The translations under genes and the position numbers were made by a program. Positions 10,644-61,925 of a stretch of DNA of 64,000 nt are shown here, one piece after another (position 1 is the stretch's first letter; each line of letters starts with the position of its first letter). The DNA is from Hemicordylus capensis (lineage: Eukaryota > Chordata > Lepidosauria > Squamata > Cordylidae): positions 266,794,687 to 266,858,686 of the forward strand of contig NC_069658.1 of the NCBI RefSeq assembly GCF_027244095.1. Reading direction: 5' to 3'. The notes beneath the pieces are model-generated. The model saw only the letters and a list, made by a program, of their open reading frames with translations. It had not been told where the DNA came from and made no database searches.

Positions 10644-11463
10644 CTTCAACACCCTGGCTCCTTATGGAAAGACTAATGCAGAAATAAATACAATATATTT
10701 AAGGGAACTGTCGGGAGTGAGGAGAGGAAAGATCCATCTTCCTGTGCCAATCTACTTCAGACTCATTCAGTGTCCCTCAGCAACAATGGACTAAGCAGGA
10801 CCATATGCAAAGCTTTCTTTCTGACCCTAAGAAAAGAGAGCCATAGATAAAAGGCTATTTCAAATGACTTTGTCTTTTTCACACCAACCAAATAGTGTAG
10901 GATCAGTTGGGGCCAAAGATCAGCATCTATGCAGAGGCTAAATCCATGCAGATCAATCTCACCCCTCCGCACAGTTTGCCAGATTCACGGGCTGCCTGGG
11001 CTACTTTCTGATGAGCTCAACAGCTGCGGCTCTCTCAGCCCCCTAGATGCTCCCCTCTGAGCCAGGCTCGACTGTAATTGATCACAAAAAGCAGGCCTCT
11101 TTATGGTCTGCTTGGACAGTTCATTTCACTGAAAATTTTCCCTTCTCAAACCAAAAAGCATTTCTCCTTCTCTCTTTAGCTGTCTGCCCCCACGGCTGCC
11201 AGACCCAGGAAGAAAGCTCCCTGCATCCTTCTTCCAGCTTCATGGTTTGGAGAGAAACAGATGGGAGATGGAACTAAAGCCAACCTTATGATGAGAATAA
11301 ATGCTCGCTTCCAATTGGTTGGGCTTCTTCTGTCTGCTTCTTTGATTTGTTGGAAGCTGTGCAAGCTGACAGCCCTAGAAGAACAAAAAGAAACATTCTG
11401 ATTGGCTCTAGGGCACGGAATATGGTAATTCGACAAGGACTAAATAAGTACAACAGTTTACAG
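10644..11463. other. Intergenic, upstream side of hAT gene
   Basis: I see no promoter motif, repeat or gene. If the hAT gene has a first exon or a terminal inverted repeat it should lie in this stretch, but none could be identified by eye. Confidence 0.35.
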
Positions 11464-11540
11464 CAGCGGTGAGCAATCTTGGCCCTCCAGCTGTTGTTGA
11501 ATTACAACTTGCATCACCCCCAGCCTCAGATGGTGTCTTT
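11464..11540. mobile_element. hAT MITE fragment (single arm)
   Basis: The segment contains CAGCGGTGAGCAATCTTGGC, CCTCCAGCTGTTGTTGAATT and GCATCACCCCCAGC. This is one arm of the MITE group seen at 7887 and 23987. The other arm is missing. Confidence 0.5.
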
Positions 11541-12445
11541 GGTGGCAGAATAGTGGTACAAAGCCATCACTGAGGAGCCTCTCCAAGTGCCAAAAGTCCA
11601 AGAATTAGTGGGGATTGGGGGAGGCTCCTTCTAGCTGATTTTGCATATACATCCAAAAAACAAAATACAGGAGACCTTTTTCGCTTCCTTGTGTGGCATT
11701 CGGCATCAAGGGTCCCCTGAGCTGGGCACCTGCAGGCATGCTGCCAGGGGAAGGGATGGAGGCAGTATCTGCCTGGAGTGCAGGAATCTCCACCTGGCTG
11801 GCAGGAGTGAACAAGAGGGTCTCTATTGCCTCTTCAGGGAGCCTCTTGCATTGCCCTTCAAAAAGCAAGATGAGGAATATTGAAAGTGTAGTAGACCTCT
11901 GCCATGCATAGCATTTTAAGGAGCAAGCAACTAGAGAGCCATTGCTAGCATCTGGAAAGCACACCAAGCACTCCCTGAAACATAACAGGAAGCTGACTGG
12001 CACTGTCCCCATTGGGGAACCGTACTGATTTCTTCTGTAGCAGCAATTGCAGCCTCAGGCATAGAAACTAACAGTCTTTTACTAAGCTGCACCCAAAAAC
12101 GCAAGGGGATTAAACAGCATTCATGCCGAGCCACTCATTCATGCATTCTGCCAGATCCTAACCAGGATGGCAATTTTGGCACATTATGAAAGGCTGTAAA
12201 ACAAAATCCTCATCTCAAAATGCTTGTCTTGATAGCTATGCATAAATGGCATTAAGCCCTAAAACAGCTTTTTAATTAAGCCCACAAATGTTTCCAACCT
12301 ACACTCCCTGCCTCCACCCCCCATAAGCCTGCTTTTGGATAGAACAGAATTGCAACCAGGAGCATTGCAGTTTTACACATCTGGAAGACCAGCTCTTATG
12401 AGCATATTGTCAGGTGCTCATCAATATCACATCCAGTATACACTA
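11541..12445. other. Intergenic, nothing recognised
   Basis: No coding similarity, RNA gene or named repeat seen. The open frames here are short and give low-complexity or unrelated peptides. Confidence 0.4.
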
Positions 12446-12830
12446 AACAGTGAGCCGGGTCTCACGATCAGTGAGACCTGGTTTAGAAGGGTGAGCGGGG
12501 AGGGAGTCCTGGGCGACCGGATCAGCCGCCCACACAATTGCCGGCTCCGTAATGAAGCTGGCAGTGCTGGGGAGCTTGGAAGCCGCGGAGCCCCCAGAAG
12601 CTCCAGTATGCTATGTGCGGAGCCACCTCGTGGCTACTCATGATATTTAAAACCAGGTTTGCGGAGCACTCGCTCTGCAAACTTGGTTTTAGGGGAGGGG
12701 TACTTAGGCGGGTTACCTGCCTAGGAACTACCAGGCTTGCAGCCGAGCCCCGTGGTTCACACAATGGGGCGAAATCGGGCTAGCCTCTGCTAGCCTGATT
12801 TTGCCCCATTGTGTGAATAGCCTCAAAGTG
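12446..12830. repeat. Unclassified hairpin-rich interspersed repeat, copy 2
   Basis: Opens as copy 1 does (CCGGGTCTCACGATCAGTGA) and shares it to about 12680. Beyond that it carries two further strong hairpins. Near 12651-12693, AAAACCAGGTTTGCGGAGC pairs with GCTCTGCAAACTTGGTTTT. At about 12751-12819, TTCACACAATGGGGCGAAAT with CGGGCTAGC pairs with its complement across a 4-base loop. No open frame. Probably a composite nonautonomous DNA element. Confidence 0.6.
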
Positions 12831-12835
12831 AGCAA

Positions 12836-12980
12836 CAGGGGTTCTCACAGCCTGGGTCCCGATGTTGTTGGGACTACAACTCCCATCATCTCCAACTATA
12901 ATGGGCTGCCATTGTGGCTAGAGATGATGGGGGCTATAGTCCAACAACATCTGGGGTCCCAAGCCAAAGAACCCCCATCC
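12836..12980. mobile_element. Palindromic hAT MITE
   Basis: CAGGGGTTCTCACAGCCTGG opens the element and the inverted form (CCAAAGAACCCCCATCC) closes it. The arms share GATGTTGTTGGGACTACAAC. It belongs to the same family as the outer element at 4073-5620. Confidence 0.68.
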
Positions 12981-13079
12981 TAGGGAGAGGAGAGGAAACC
13001 ACTGAAAGCCTCTGAAACCACTTGTCTACTTGGGAACTATGCTTGACCGCTGATCTCTACCACTCAGACATGTGTGGTA

Positions 13080-14450
13080 TGGGCTAAAGGGGCTTATAGA
13101 AGATGCACTGTAATGTTCTGTAATGCCCCACATAGAGCACATTGCAGTAATCAAGTCTGGAGATTACCAGCAAGTGTACTACTGTTCTGAGATCATGAAC
13201 TTCAAGAAACGGACGCAGCTGGCGTATCAACCGAAGCTGATAGAAAGCGCTTCTGGCCACTGCCTCAAGCTGGGGAACCAGGGAGGTGTGGATCCAGAAG
13301 CACTCCCAGACTGCATACCTGTTCCTTCTGAGGAAGTGTGACCCCATCTAGAACAGGTAGATCAAATATCGCTTCCTGAGTGACAACCCCACAAAATAAG
13401 TATCTCCTCCTTCTCTGGATTCAGTTTGTTATCCCTCATCCAGCCCATTATTGCTTCCAAGCAGGCATTTAGGGAGGATATGCCTTCTCCTGATGATGCT
13501 GATATGGAGAAATAGATTTGGATGTCATCAGCGTACTGATAGCACCCAGCACCAAATTTCCGGATGATCTCTCCCAACCGTTTCACGCAGATATTAAAAA
13601 GCATTGGAGACAGTATGAAGCCCTGAGGGACCCCATATAAAAGCTCAGATTTTGAAGAGCAACAGTCTCCAAGCGATACATCTGGCATCTGCCAGAAAGG
13701 TAGGAGCGGAACCACTGCAAAGCAGTGCCTCCCACCCCCAACTTCCTCAGACATTTCAGAAGGATACTATGGTCGACAGTATCAAAAGCCACCAAGAGAT
13801 CCAAAAGGACCAACAGAGTTACACTTACTCTGTCAATTCCCAATTAGAAATCATCCATCAGGTCGACCAAGGCAGTCTCCGCCCCATAGCCCTTCCGAAA
13901 ACCAGTTTGAAATGGGTCTAGAGAATCAATTTCCTCCAAGACTGCCTGGAGCTGGGAGGCCACCACCCTCTCAATCACAATGGGAAGTTGGAGACAGGCC
14001 TGTAGCTATTAAACTCTAAGGGGTCCAAGGCAGGCTGCTTAAGAATAGGTCTAATAATTGCCTCCTTTAAACAAGGAGGCATCCTGCCCTCCCTCAGAGA
14101 GGCATTTATAATTGCCACCAGGCTCTCCACAACAACCCCCTTGCTAGATAACATAAGCCATGTTGGGCAAGAATCAGACAGACAGGTGCACCGTTCCGAG
14201 CAGCTTGTCGACATCCTCAGGAGTCACAAACTGAAATTGATTCAGTCTAACTACATAAGGGGAGTTGCTGGATACCTCTGCATCTGACACGCGATAATTG
14301 TGGAGTCTAAGTCTAGATCGACCCAAATACGAGAGATTTTGACCACAAAAAAAAAGCATCACAACGGGCAACTGATGGTTCCAAATTCTGATTCAAGGGA
14401 GTAGGGGGCCCTACTAGCCCCTTCACAACCTTGAATAGCTCCACTGGACG
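13080..14450 (-). mobile_element. L2-type LINE fragment, reverse transcriptase region
   Basis: Read on the minus strand, several frames give RT pieces in order: a SYRPVSN block, [20 protein letters not shown], a [15 protein letters not shown] block, YQYADDIQIYFS (the F/YADD catalytic box), and a C-terminal SRLDYCNVLYVG region. It is broken by several frame changes and stops, so it is dead. The related but better preserved copy at 39490-41090 shows the same blocks. L2 is named from the [13 protein letters not shown] pattern. Another CR1-group clade is possible. Confidence 0.75.
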
Positions 14451-14453
14451 AAA

Positions 14454-14676
14454 GTTTATTTTTACATTTATATCCCGCTCTTCCTCCAAGGAGCCCAGAG
14501 CAGTGTACTACATACTTGAGTTTCTCTTTCACAACAACCCTGTAAAGTAGGTTAGGCTGAGAGAGAAGTGACTGGCCCAGAGTCACCCAGCTAGTTTCAT
14601 GGCTGAATGGGGATTTGAACTCGGGTCTCCCCGCTCCTATTCCAGCACTCTAACCACTATACCATGCTGGCTCTCT
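14454..14676 (-). mobile_element. tRNA-derived SINE
   Basis: On the minus strand the element opens with a tRNA-like head. A box A-like TGGTATAGTGGTTAGAGTGC lies near 14670-14648 and a box B-like GAGTTCAAATCC near 14622-14611. A body with TGACTCTGGGCCAGTCACTT follows, and then a tail GGAAGAGCGGGATATAAATG. This layout (tRNA head, conserved body, LINE-like tail) is that of MIR-like or lizard SINEs. The exact family is not certain. Confidence 0.7.
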
Positions 14677-16160
14677 TATATTTTGGAACTGACATTCATT
14701 CTGGGCCAGAGAGGAGTTATTTTGTCTTTAGAGCAACCATTTTATTCCCACCTTTTACTGCATAGAAAGATATAGCGTAGCTTTTTTTCTGACACAGCCT
14801 AGCTAATCTGTGCAGCTAGGCAGATAATCTGTGGCATTCAATGAGCAGTTAGTCAAAACAAGGCAAGATCACCAACAGCTAGATGCTGCAATTAACAGTA
14901 AACAAAAAAAGAGGTTTCAGCAACTTTTATTTATGAAAAGAGAAAAAGTTAGTGAGACTCCGATTGTATAATTGTCAGTGTGTTCAAGGACATAAAGCAT
15001 ACCATCTGCTAAACATCCACAAGTTTTGTACCTGGCCATTGGGCTATGTTCTTTTTGAATTGTATTTGTTTGTAGCTTTTGCATGCTGTCTTTCAGAACA
15101 AGACCAAGAGTTTTTCTTTTTGAAACTTTCAATTTTTGTACATGGTTTTTTGTTGTTGTAACGGATGCAACTGGTGATTGTAACCTGCCTAAAAGTAAGT
15201 TTTTCAATGTAACTTGTATACATTGTTCTTTACTGAATTATCTTTGAGAAACCTACTTAATGTTTGAATGGTCTTTTAAATTTTGTATGGTTTGATTATA
15301 AAGAGAAGGAAGAAAAGAAAAGAAAATCTCTAAGTTCTTGTCAGAAGCAAACTTCCAGGTAGATGAATCCATATTCAACACATGTGCACATGGGGAAAAG
15401 AGTATTCTTCACACAACACCCCACAAACTGTGAGCAGCCAACCTTTAAACATCTCATTAGCAAAGATTCATTTTGTTACTAAAAATGCACGGCTTGTGTA
15501 TATTTTTTTTAAAGGTTAAAATTGCTAAAGAACACTCCATTTGTTTCAGAGTTTCTGGGTCCATAGTTACTAAAACAAAATTTGGAACACACTTAATGCT
15601 TTTGTGTGTCTCCCCACCTCTTTTTTAGATATTAAAGGGCTTTTCTCAGGATTCTTAGCGTAAATGTTTTTTTAAAAACCTTTGAAACATTTAATACTAT
15701 TCCCTGCTCGCGCTCTCTCTCTCTCTTTTCAATGTTGATGTCTAAACACTACTCGCATCATGGCAACCAAGAGCCTAGGCTTTGTCAAGGGTTAAGCGAG
15801 GGCCATGACAACTTTTAAATTGAGGGATATTACAATCTGGATATAAAACTTCAAAGATGCCTACCATAAAGTGAGACTAGGAATGGCTAGGTATTTTAAG
15901 GATGTATCTCCTACACACCATAAGGAAAATGAACCAAGTACAGTGAGCCCCTCCCTCATTTCCCCAGGAATACTGAAAGACCTTTGTGCCCTGAGAGGGA
16001 ACACAAGAAAGGAGGCACTCAGGCCAGGGAGCTCATCCTCCGCTCCTGAAAATACCCTCAACAGCCTGAGACAACAATGCTTTTGCAAATCTTGTATCAT
16101 TTGTTTACTTTTAATATTGTAAACCACTTTGGGTGTCTGGTCAAGGTAGAAAGGAATATT
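14677..16160. other. Intergenic, nothing recognised
   Basis: AT-rich sequence. A short LINE/SINE-like tail occurs near 16105-16155 (TTGTAAACCACTTTGGGTGT). No gene seen. Confidence 0.4.
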
Positions 16161-17135
16161 AAAAACTAGCTCAGCCAGGCACAGAGCATCTGCGCCTCTA
16201 GTTCTCTCCCGCCCACCACCACTTTCTTTCCCCACCATTTAATTCCCCGCCTGACCGCCGCCTTCTTCCCCCGTCCGCTGCTGCTGTTTTCTCCACCACC
16301 ACCCCGCCATTTTGTTTCCCACCTTGCCCACAAGCCTGTCCACCTGTGCTTTCCTCTCACCCTGCTGGCAGCTCGTTCACAAATAGGAATGTCCACGGAA
16401 CTGTGGCAGTGTGGTTCAAAGGCAGCAGGGGTCTCGGTTTAAGAGCGGGGGGCGGATACACTTATCCCTTCTGCCGCTCCCCCCCTGCTGGTGTCAGTTT
16501 TTTAAGCAGCCCATCAGGCCAGCAGTGTACCTCCCTGCCGCCCCGTTGCCCTCCTTTTCTAGCTATGACCAGAAGTTGCTGGTGCGCATGACTTGAGCAC
16601 ACACGCGTGTCAGCAACTTCTGGTCATATCCGGCAAAGAGGGCAACAGGGCGGCAGGGAGGTTGACTGCCACCCCAACGGGCTGCTTAAAAAACAGATGC
16701 CGGGGGGAGGGGCAAGTGCAGCCTCCCCCCACTCTTAAAGGGAGACCCCCCCACCGCCTTCAAACTGGCAGAATTCCGTGCACATCCCTATTTGTGAGCT
16801 CTCGTGAGAGCTGCCATGCATGGGATTAGCGATGGGTATGCCTTAGAGAAATATACATATATACTAGCCAACCCCCACACAGAGCATCTGTGCGCTCTCT
16901 GGAACCGGCTACCTCCCCGCCACACCTGCCCCGGTGACCGGCTGGGCCCAGGCTGCCGGGCCGAGTGCCGCCCGGACCCGCCGCCTCGCCTCCGCGGTCG
17001 CCCAGCCGGCCAATCCTCCTGGGTGTGCTTCAGCCAGTCAGGTGCCTCTGCCGCCCAGCCAATCAGCTGGGTGCTGGGACGCACATTCGAAGGCACACCC
17101 AGGAGAATTAATATAATAGAAGATAGACAGAGAGA
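16161..17135. repeat. GC-rich repetitive block around a foldback element
   Basis: Two similar pieces flank the palindrome. Near 16168, CTAGCTCAGCCAGGCACAGAGCATCTGC resembles the sequence near 16865 (CTAGCCAACCCCCACACAGAGCATCTGTGC). The right part (16890-17060) is very CpG-rich but has no recognisable gene and is separate from the USP19 island. Probably an interspersed repeat. Class unknown. Confidence 0.4.
16384..16790. mobile_element. Foldback element, 407-bp near-perfect palindrome
   Basis: The left end TAGGAATGTCCACGGAA is inverted at the right end (TTCCGTGCACATCCCTA). Pairing continues inwards to a perfect 18-base arm pair at the centre: TATGACCAGAAGTTGCTG at about 16563, and its complement at about 16611. 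Arms of about 180 bases fold on a short spacer. The ends match the TAGGGATGTGC ends of the element at 4160-5560, so it is probably a nonautonomous hAT-like relative. No clear target duplication. Confidence 0.72.
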
Positions 17136-17690
17136 TGCAACCGAACAGGGAGACTTTTATGTCTAGCTTTTTAACAAGAAGAGCAGGCTTTGGTCAGGGT
17201 GTATAATTCCACACCACCACCATACCCCATTTTCAATTGGATTTTTAAGAAAGTAAATAAAATCCCAAGTTTCATAATTTCGTTTAAAAATAGCCTGACT
17301 AAAGTTAAACCTCTCATCACAAACATGCCATAACACTTACAGTCTCCTAAAACTAAGTTATCTACTCTCTATTCTTATATACTTATCTATTCTCTATCTG
17401 ACTCTCTATTACAGACTGACATTGACTTACCTACCAATCAATCATGAGAATGCACTTCAGTTGTATCTCATGAAAAGAGCTCTAGTTTTCCCAGCAAAAA
17501 ACAGTTCCTTGTCTTGAAAATTTAAATTTTGATTTAAAGTGATTTAGATCGAACCCCATCCTCCCCGCATCCAAACCTATCCATCCTGGCTCCAGTAGAT
17601 TTGCTCTGTGATCTACGAAGAACAGAACAAAAGTTTATTTTATCTTTTTAAAAGAAAACCCTTATTAAGCAGGGTTCGCATTGATGAATT
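17136..17690. other. Intergenic, upstream of USP19 CpG island
   Basis: AT-rich. No gene, named repeat or clear promoter element seen. Confidence 0.4.
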
Positions 17691-17989
17691 GCTTTTTGTG
17701 GCGGGCGGGTGGGGGGGAGGGAGTGCGAAAAGGTCTCCGATATCCACAGATTCCATCCCTTTCCCCTGGACTAGCTACTTATAAGAGGACGGAAAAGAAA
17801 GAAAGACAGACAGTCACAGAGGCCAGCAGCGTGTTCCTTTGGGCGGGGGGGAGACTTTCTTTGGTGGCCCATATCCAGAAACGCGCGAAGAACCCCCCAA
17901 ATTCAAACTCAGCTTGTTCCCGGGGCGAGGGGAGGAGAAGGCTACTTTTTGGTACTTTCGCCTACCAACGTACAAAACGGCTCCAGAGA

Positions 17990-18680
17990 CTTAAGGGACT
18001 CCCACAGGCCGGTTCGTTCTCTTTGACGAAGGTACCTTCTTTGGCAGTCGGAAAAGCGCGCCTGGAAACCAGCTTTCCGCGGCGACGCACCCACGCCGCT
18101 CAACCACCGCGCGCACAAACACCCGCCTGTCTCTTCTCACCGCCAGCAATAAACAGCGCACACCCCTATGGTTGGCCGAACCTGGCTCTCGCGAGACATC
18201 CGGGCCCTCTGAGCGGGGTGGCCCCGCCTCATTCTCCTCCCTCCCAGGTCCCCCTCCTCCCTCTCCCTCTCCCCCTCCCCTCCTCCGAGTGGCGTCACGG
18301 TGTCGCGGTTCCCGTGCTGCCCTTCCCGTGCTGCCCCTGGGTGGGAGCGGGGGAGGAGCCAGCCAGAGCCGGCCGAGGAGCGTCCGGGTGAGTTCCCTCC
18401 CCCCCCCACAAAATACCCCCCACCCACCCCCGAGCCGCGTCACGGCACGGCAGCGCGGGAAGGTGGCAGAGGCAGGAGCCCCGCACCGCTGCCCTTGTTG
18501 TGCGGGGAGGAGGAGGAGGAGGAGGAGCGAGCCGGCGGCGGCGGCGGCGGCGCGGAAGACCGGACGGGGGTGCGCTGCAGCGTCGGGCGCCGCCCCTCGC
18601 CCACACTAACAGTTCTCGCTCTCTCTCGCCTCGCCTCCGTTCCAGGTCGCCCATGGCGACCAGGCCGGAGGCGAAGGAGC
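17990..18680 (+). promoter_or_regulatory. USP19: USP19 CpG-island promoter region
   Basis: The sequence changes sharply from AT-rich to very GC- and CpG-rich here, with runs of CCTCC/CCCCTCCC and GGCGG. No TATA box stands out. The region contains the putative first exon donor at 18388 and the acceptor before 18646. A housekeeping-type CpG promoter is expected for USP19. The transcription start was not determined. It is inferred to lie before 18387, possibly near 18200-18350. Confidence 0.65.
18300..18387 (+). other. USP19: USP19 noncoding exon 1 (3' end supported, 5' end guessed)
   Basis: A strong donor (CCGG|GTGAGTT) sits at 18388 inside the CpG island. A strong acceptor with a long pyrimidine tract (CTCTCTCGCCTCGCCTCCGTTCCAG) ends at 18645. 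This implies a 258-bp first intron. The 5' limit is a guess. Confidence 0.5.
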
Positions 18681-18694
18681 AGACTGCGGCCTAG
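18653..18694 (+). CDS. Upstream ORF 1 in USP19 5' UTR (13 codons)
   Basis: ATG at 18653 is in a fair initiation context (CGCCCATGG, with G at +4). It encodes MATRPEAKEQTAA and then TAG. If exon 2 begins at 18646 this is the first ATG of the mRNA. Inferred role: reduces or conditions USP19 translation. It is not evidence of a functional peptide. Confidence 0.4.
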   Translation: MATRPEAKEQTAA

Positions 18695-18934
18695 AGTCGC
18701 CTGGGCTGGGGAGGGCTCCTCCTCTTGCGGCTTCTCGGTGGCCTTGAATCACCCCAGCAAAGATCTCCTCCTGCGGGAGGGGCCTGCCGGTGCGGGGCGT
18801 CTTCCTCCTCCCCGGGTGCTGCAGACCCCAGTCCCGGGCCTGCCTTGAAGCTGGACAGCAGGGCTCCTCTGACAGCCCCGAGCTCTTTGCCCTGCTGCCG
18901 CCGCCGCTGCCGCCCCGCTCTGATCTCTCCCTCC

Positions 18935-18979
18935 ATGCCCCCAGGCATTTGTTCCTTGCCAGAGAGATTGACCACCTAG
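18935..18979 (+). CDS. Upstream ORF 2 in USP19 5' UTR (14 codons)
   Basis: ATG at 18935 encodes MPPGICSLPERLTT and then TAG, ending about 100 bases before the USP19 start. Weak context (pyrimidine at -3). It could act together with the first uORF. Confidence 0.35.
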   Translation: MPPGICSLPERLTT

Positions 18980-19079
18980 AGTCGCCAAGATAGCTGGCTC
19001 GGGAAGAAAGCGTCGCACCCCTGACCCAGACTCCGTCACTGACCCCGGCGGGCCGCTTATCTCCTCCAAACGGCTGAAG

Positions 19080-59553
<40,474 letters not shown>

Positions 59554-59789
59554 GTGAATATTAAAACAAGAGCTTGGTGTTTTGAAAAGAGTGGCCTCTT
59601 GAAATCTGGCACTGCCAATGGGAAGGAGCCATGCAGGCTTAGGGAGAGGTTGCCCTCATGGTGCTATGGGTTTATCAAGCCAGTGCAAAGTAGCATTGAG
59701 CCCACAGTGGGCAAGTGTGGATGCTGTGACTGGCTATAGTAAGGAGCCAAGCATATCCTGTGCTAAAATCATGAAAACACTGTGACTGC

Positions 59790-61925
59790 ACCAAAGGTTG
59801 AAACCTGTGAACTATGCAAACTTGTGAGAGATGTCAGAGTTGTAGAACCATTGGGGAATAGTGACCATAGTGTGAATCCAATTCAGCTTATATGCAAGTA
59901 GAGCATTGCCAAGGAAGTCCAACACAGATGCTTTGGACTTCAGAAGAGGGAACTTCTTAAAAATGAGGGGACTGGTAAAAAGGAAGCTGAAAGGGAAAGT
60001 CAGGAAGGTCAAATCACTCCAGAAAGCATGGAGCTTATTTAAAACCACAATAATAGGCACTCAGTTGAAATGTATACCCAGAAGGAGGAAAGGTACCACC
60101 GAGTTCAGGAGGACACCAGCATGGCTAACAAGTAGAGTCACGGAAGAAGACTTCCTTCAGAACTCAGAACTTCAGAAAAATTTCTGCCCAAATGAAAAGA
60201 ACAGGAAGGGTCATAAACTCTGGCAAAAGAAATGCAAGGAGACAATAAGGGATGCAAAAAGAGAGTTTGAGGAGCACTATAGCTAGAAGTGTCAAGGGGA
60301 ATAACAAACTTCTTTAAATACAATCAGAAGCAGAAAACATGCCAGGGAAGTGGTTGGACCCTTAGATGATGAGGGCATAAGGGGGATTATTGAGGATAAG
60401 GAGATTGCAGAGAAACTGAATGAGTTCTTTGCATCTGTCTTCATGGCAGAGGATACTGATCACATACCCTTTCTGAGAAGCTCCATTCCAGGCTTGGAGG
60501 CTGAAGTACTGGGCCAGTTTAAGGTGATGAGAAAGGATGTTCTAACAACTGTCTTGAAAAACTAAAAATTAACAAATCACCAGGTCCATATGGAATCTAC
60601 CCAAGAGTTTGGAAGGAACTCAAATGTGAAGTTGCTGAGCTCCTAGCAAAAATATGTAACTTTTCCCTACAAAACAGGCTCTGTACCAGAGGCCTGGAAA
60701 GTAGCCAGAGTTGTTCTGATTTTCAAAACGAGATCCAGGGGGATAAGGAAAATTACAGGGCAGTTAGCTTAATTTCTATGCCTGGTAAAATGATGGAAAG
60801 TATATTTAAGGACCAAATGGTTAAACACATAGAACAGGTCTTGCTGAAGAAGAACCACCAGCATGGCTTCTGCAAGGGTAAACCTCACTAACTTTTTGGA
60901 GTGTCAACAGGCATGTGGATAAAGGTGATCAAGTATACTATGTAAACCAGGACTTCCAAAAAACTTTTGATAAAGCTCCCCACCAAAGGCTCTTGAGTAA
61001 ACTTAGCAGCCATGGGATAAGGGGACAGGTTCATATGTGGATTGGTAACTGGTTGAAGTACAGGAAACAGAGTAGGAACAAATGGACAGTTTTCTAAATG
61101 GAGGGAAGTAAGAAGTGGGGTCCCCCAGGTATCAGTACTGGGACCAGTGCTCTTCAACTTTTTAATAAATGATCTAGACGTTGGGGTAAGCAATGAGCTG
61201 ACCAAATTTGCAGATGACACTAAACAACTTAGGGTAGTGAAATCCAAAACAGATTGTGAGGAGCTCCAAATGGATCTCTCCAAACTGGGGAATTGGGTGA
61301 CAAAAATGGCAAATGCAGTTCAGTGTAAGTAAGTGTAAAGTGGTGCATATTGGGGCAAAAACATGCACACCCCAATTTCACATATATGTTGATAGGATCT
61401 GAGCTGTTGATGACTGACAGGAAAGAGATCTTGGGGTCATGGTGGACAGCTAGTTGAAAGTGTCAATTCAGTGCACAGCAGCTGTGAAAATGCCAATTCC
61501 ATGCTAGGGATCACTAGGAAGGGGATTGAAAATAAAACTGCTAATATTCTAATGCCCTTATTAAAATCTATGGTGCAGCCACATTTGGAGTACTGCATAC
61601 GGTTCTGGTCACCATACCTAAGAAAAGACATTGTACAACTGGAAAAGGTGCAGAAGAGTGTAACCAAGATGCTCAGGGGCCTGGAGCACCTTCCTTATGA
61701 GGCAAGGCTTCAGAATTGAGCTTTTTAGTTTGGAAAAGAGGTGACTACGGGAAACATATAGGTATTTTAAAATTATGCATGGAGTAGAGAGAGTAAACAG
61801 AAATTTTTCTTCATCTCTCACAACACTAGAACTTGGGGTCATGGCATGAAACTGAAGGCCAGGAAATTTAGGACTGAAAAAAGGAAGTACTTTTTCACAC
61901 AGCACATAATTAACCTATGCAATTA
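59790..61925 (+). mobile_element. CR1-group LINE, ORF2 and 3' part
   Basis: Pieces in order: an EEDFLQNSELQ-like stretch; QGDKENYRAVSL-like sequence near 60730 (the NYR box); DFQKTFDKAPHQRLLSKL; a GPVLFNFLINDLD-like block near 61140; FADDTKQLR (catalytic DD); NWVTKMANAVQ; HLEYCIRFWSPYLRKDIVQL; QKSVTKMLRGLEHLPYEARL; and the GVERVNRN..FFTQ end region. The frame is broken several times. The 3' end is cut by the third DIRS insertion near 61925, before the usual LINE tail. CR1/L3-type is favoured by the FADDTK and PHLEYC pattern. Sense to USP19. Confidence 0.78.

Noticed and set aside
8004-11463. Terminal inverted repeats for the hAT gene
   Set aside because: CAGGG/CAGTG-type ends were looked for on both sides, but no convincing inverted pair with an 8-bp duplication was found. 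The nearby palindromes are complete MITEs of their own.
16384-16790. CRISPR-like or attachment-site reading of the long palindrome
   Set aside because: The sequence is eukaryotic with no spaced direct repeats. The structure is one large stem, as in foldback MITEs.
17681-18848. Several long overlapping frames in the GC-rich region on both strands
   Set aside because: They are Pro/Arg/Gly-rich with no family resemblance. Stops are rare in CpG-island sequence, so such frames are expected by chance.
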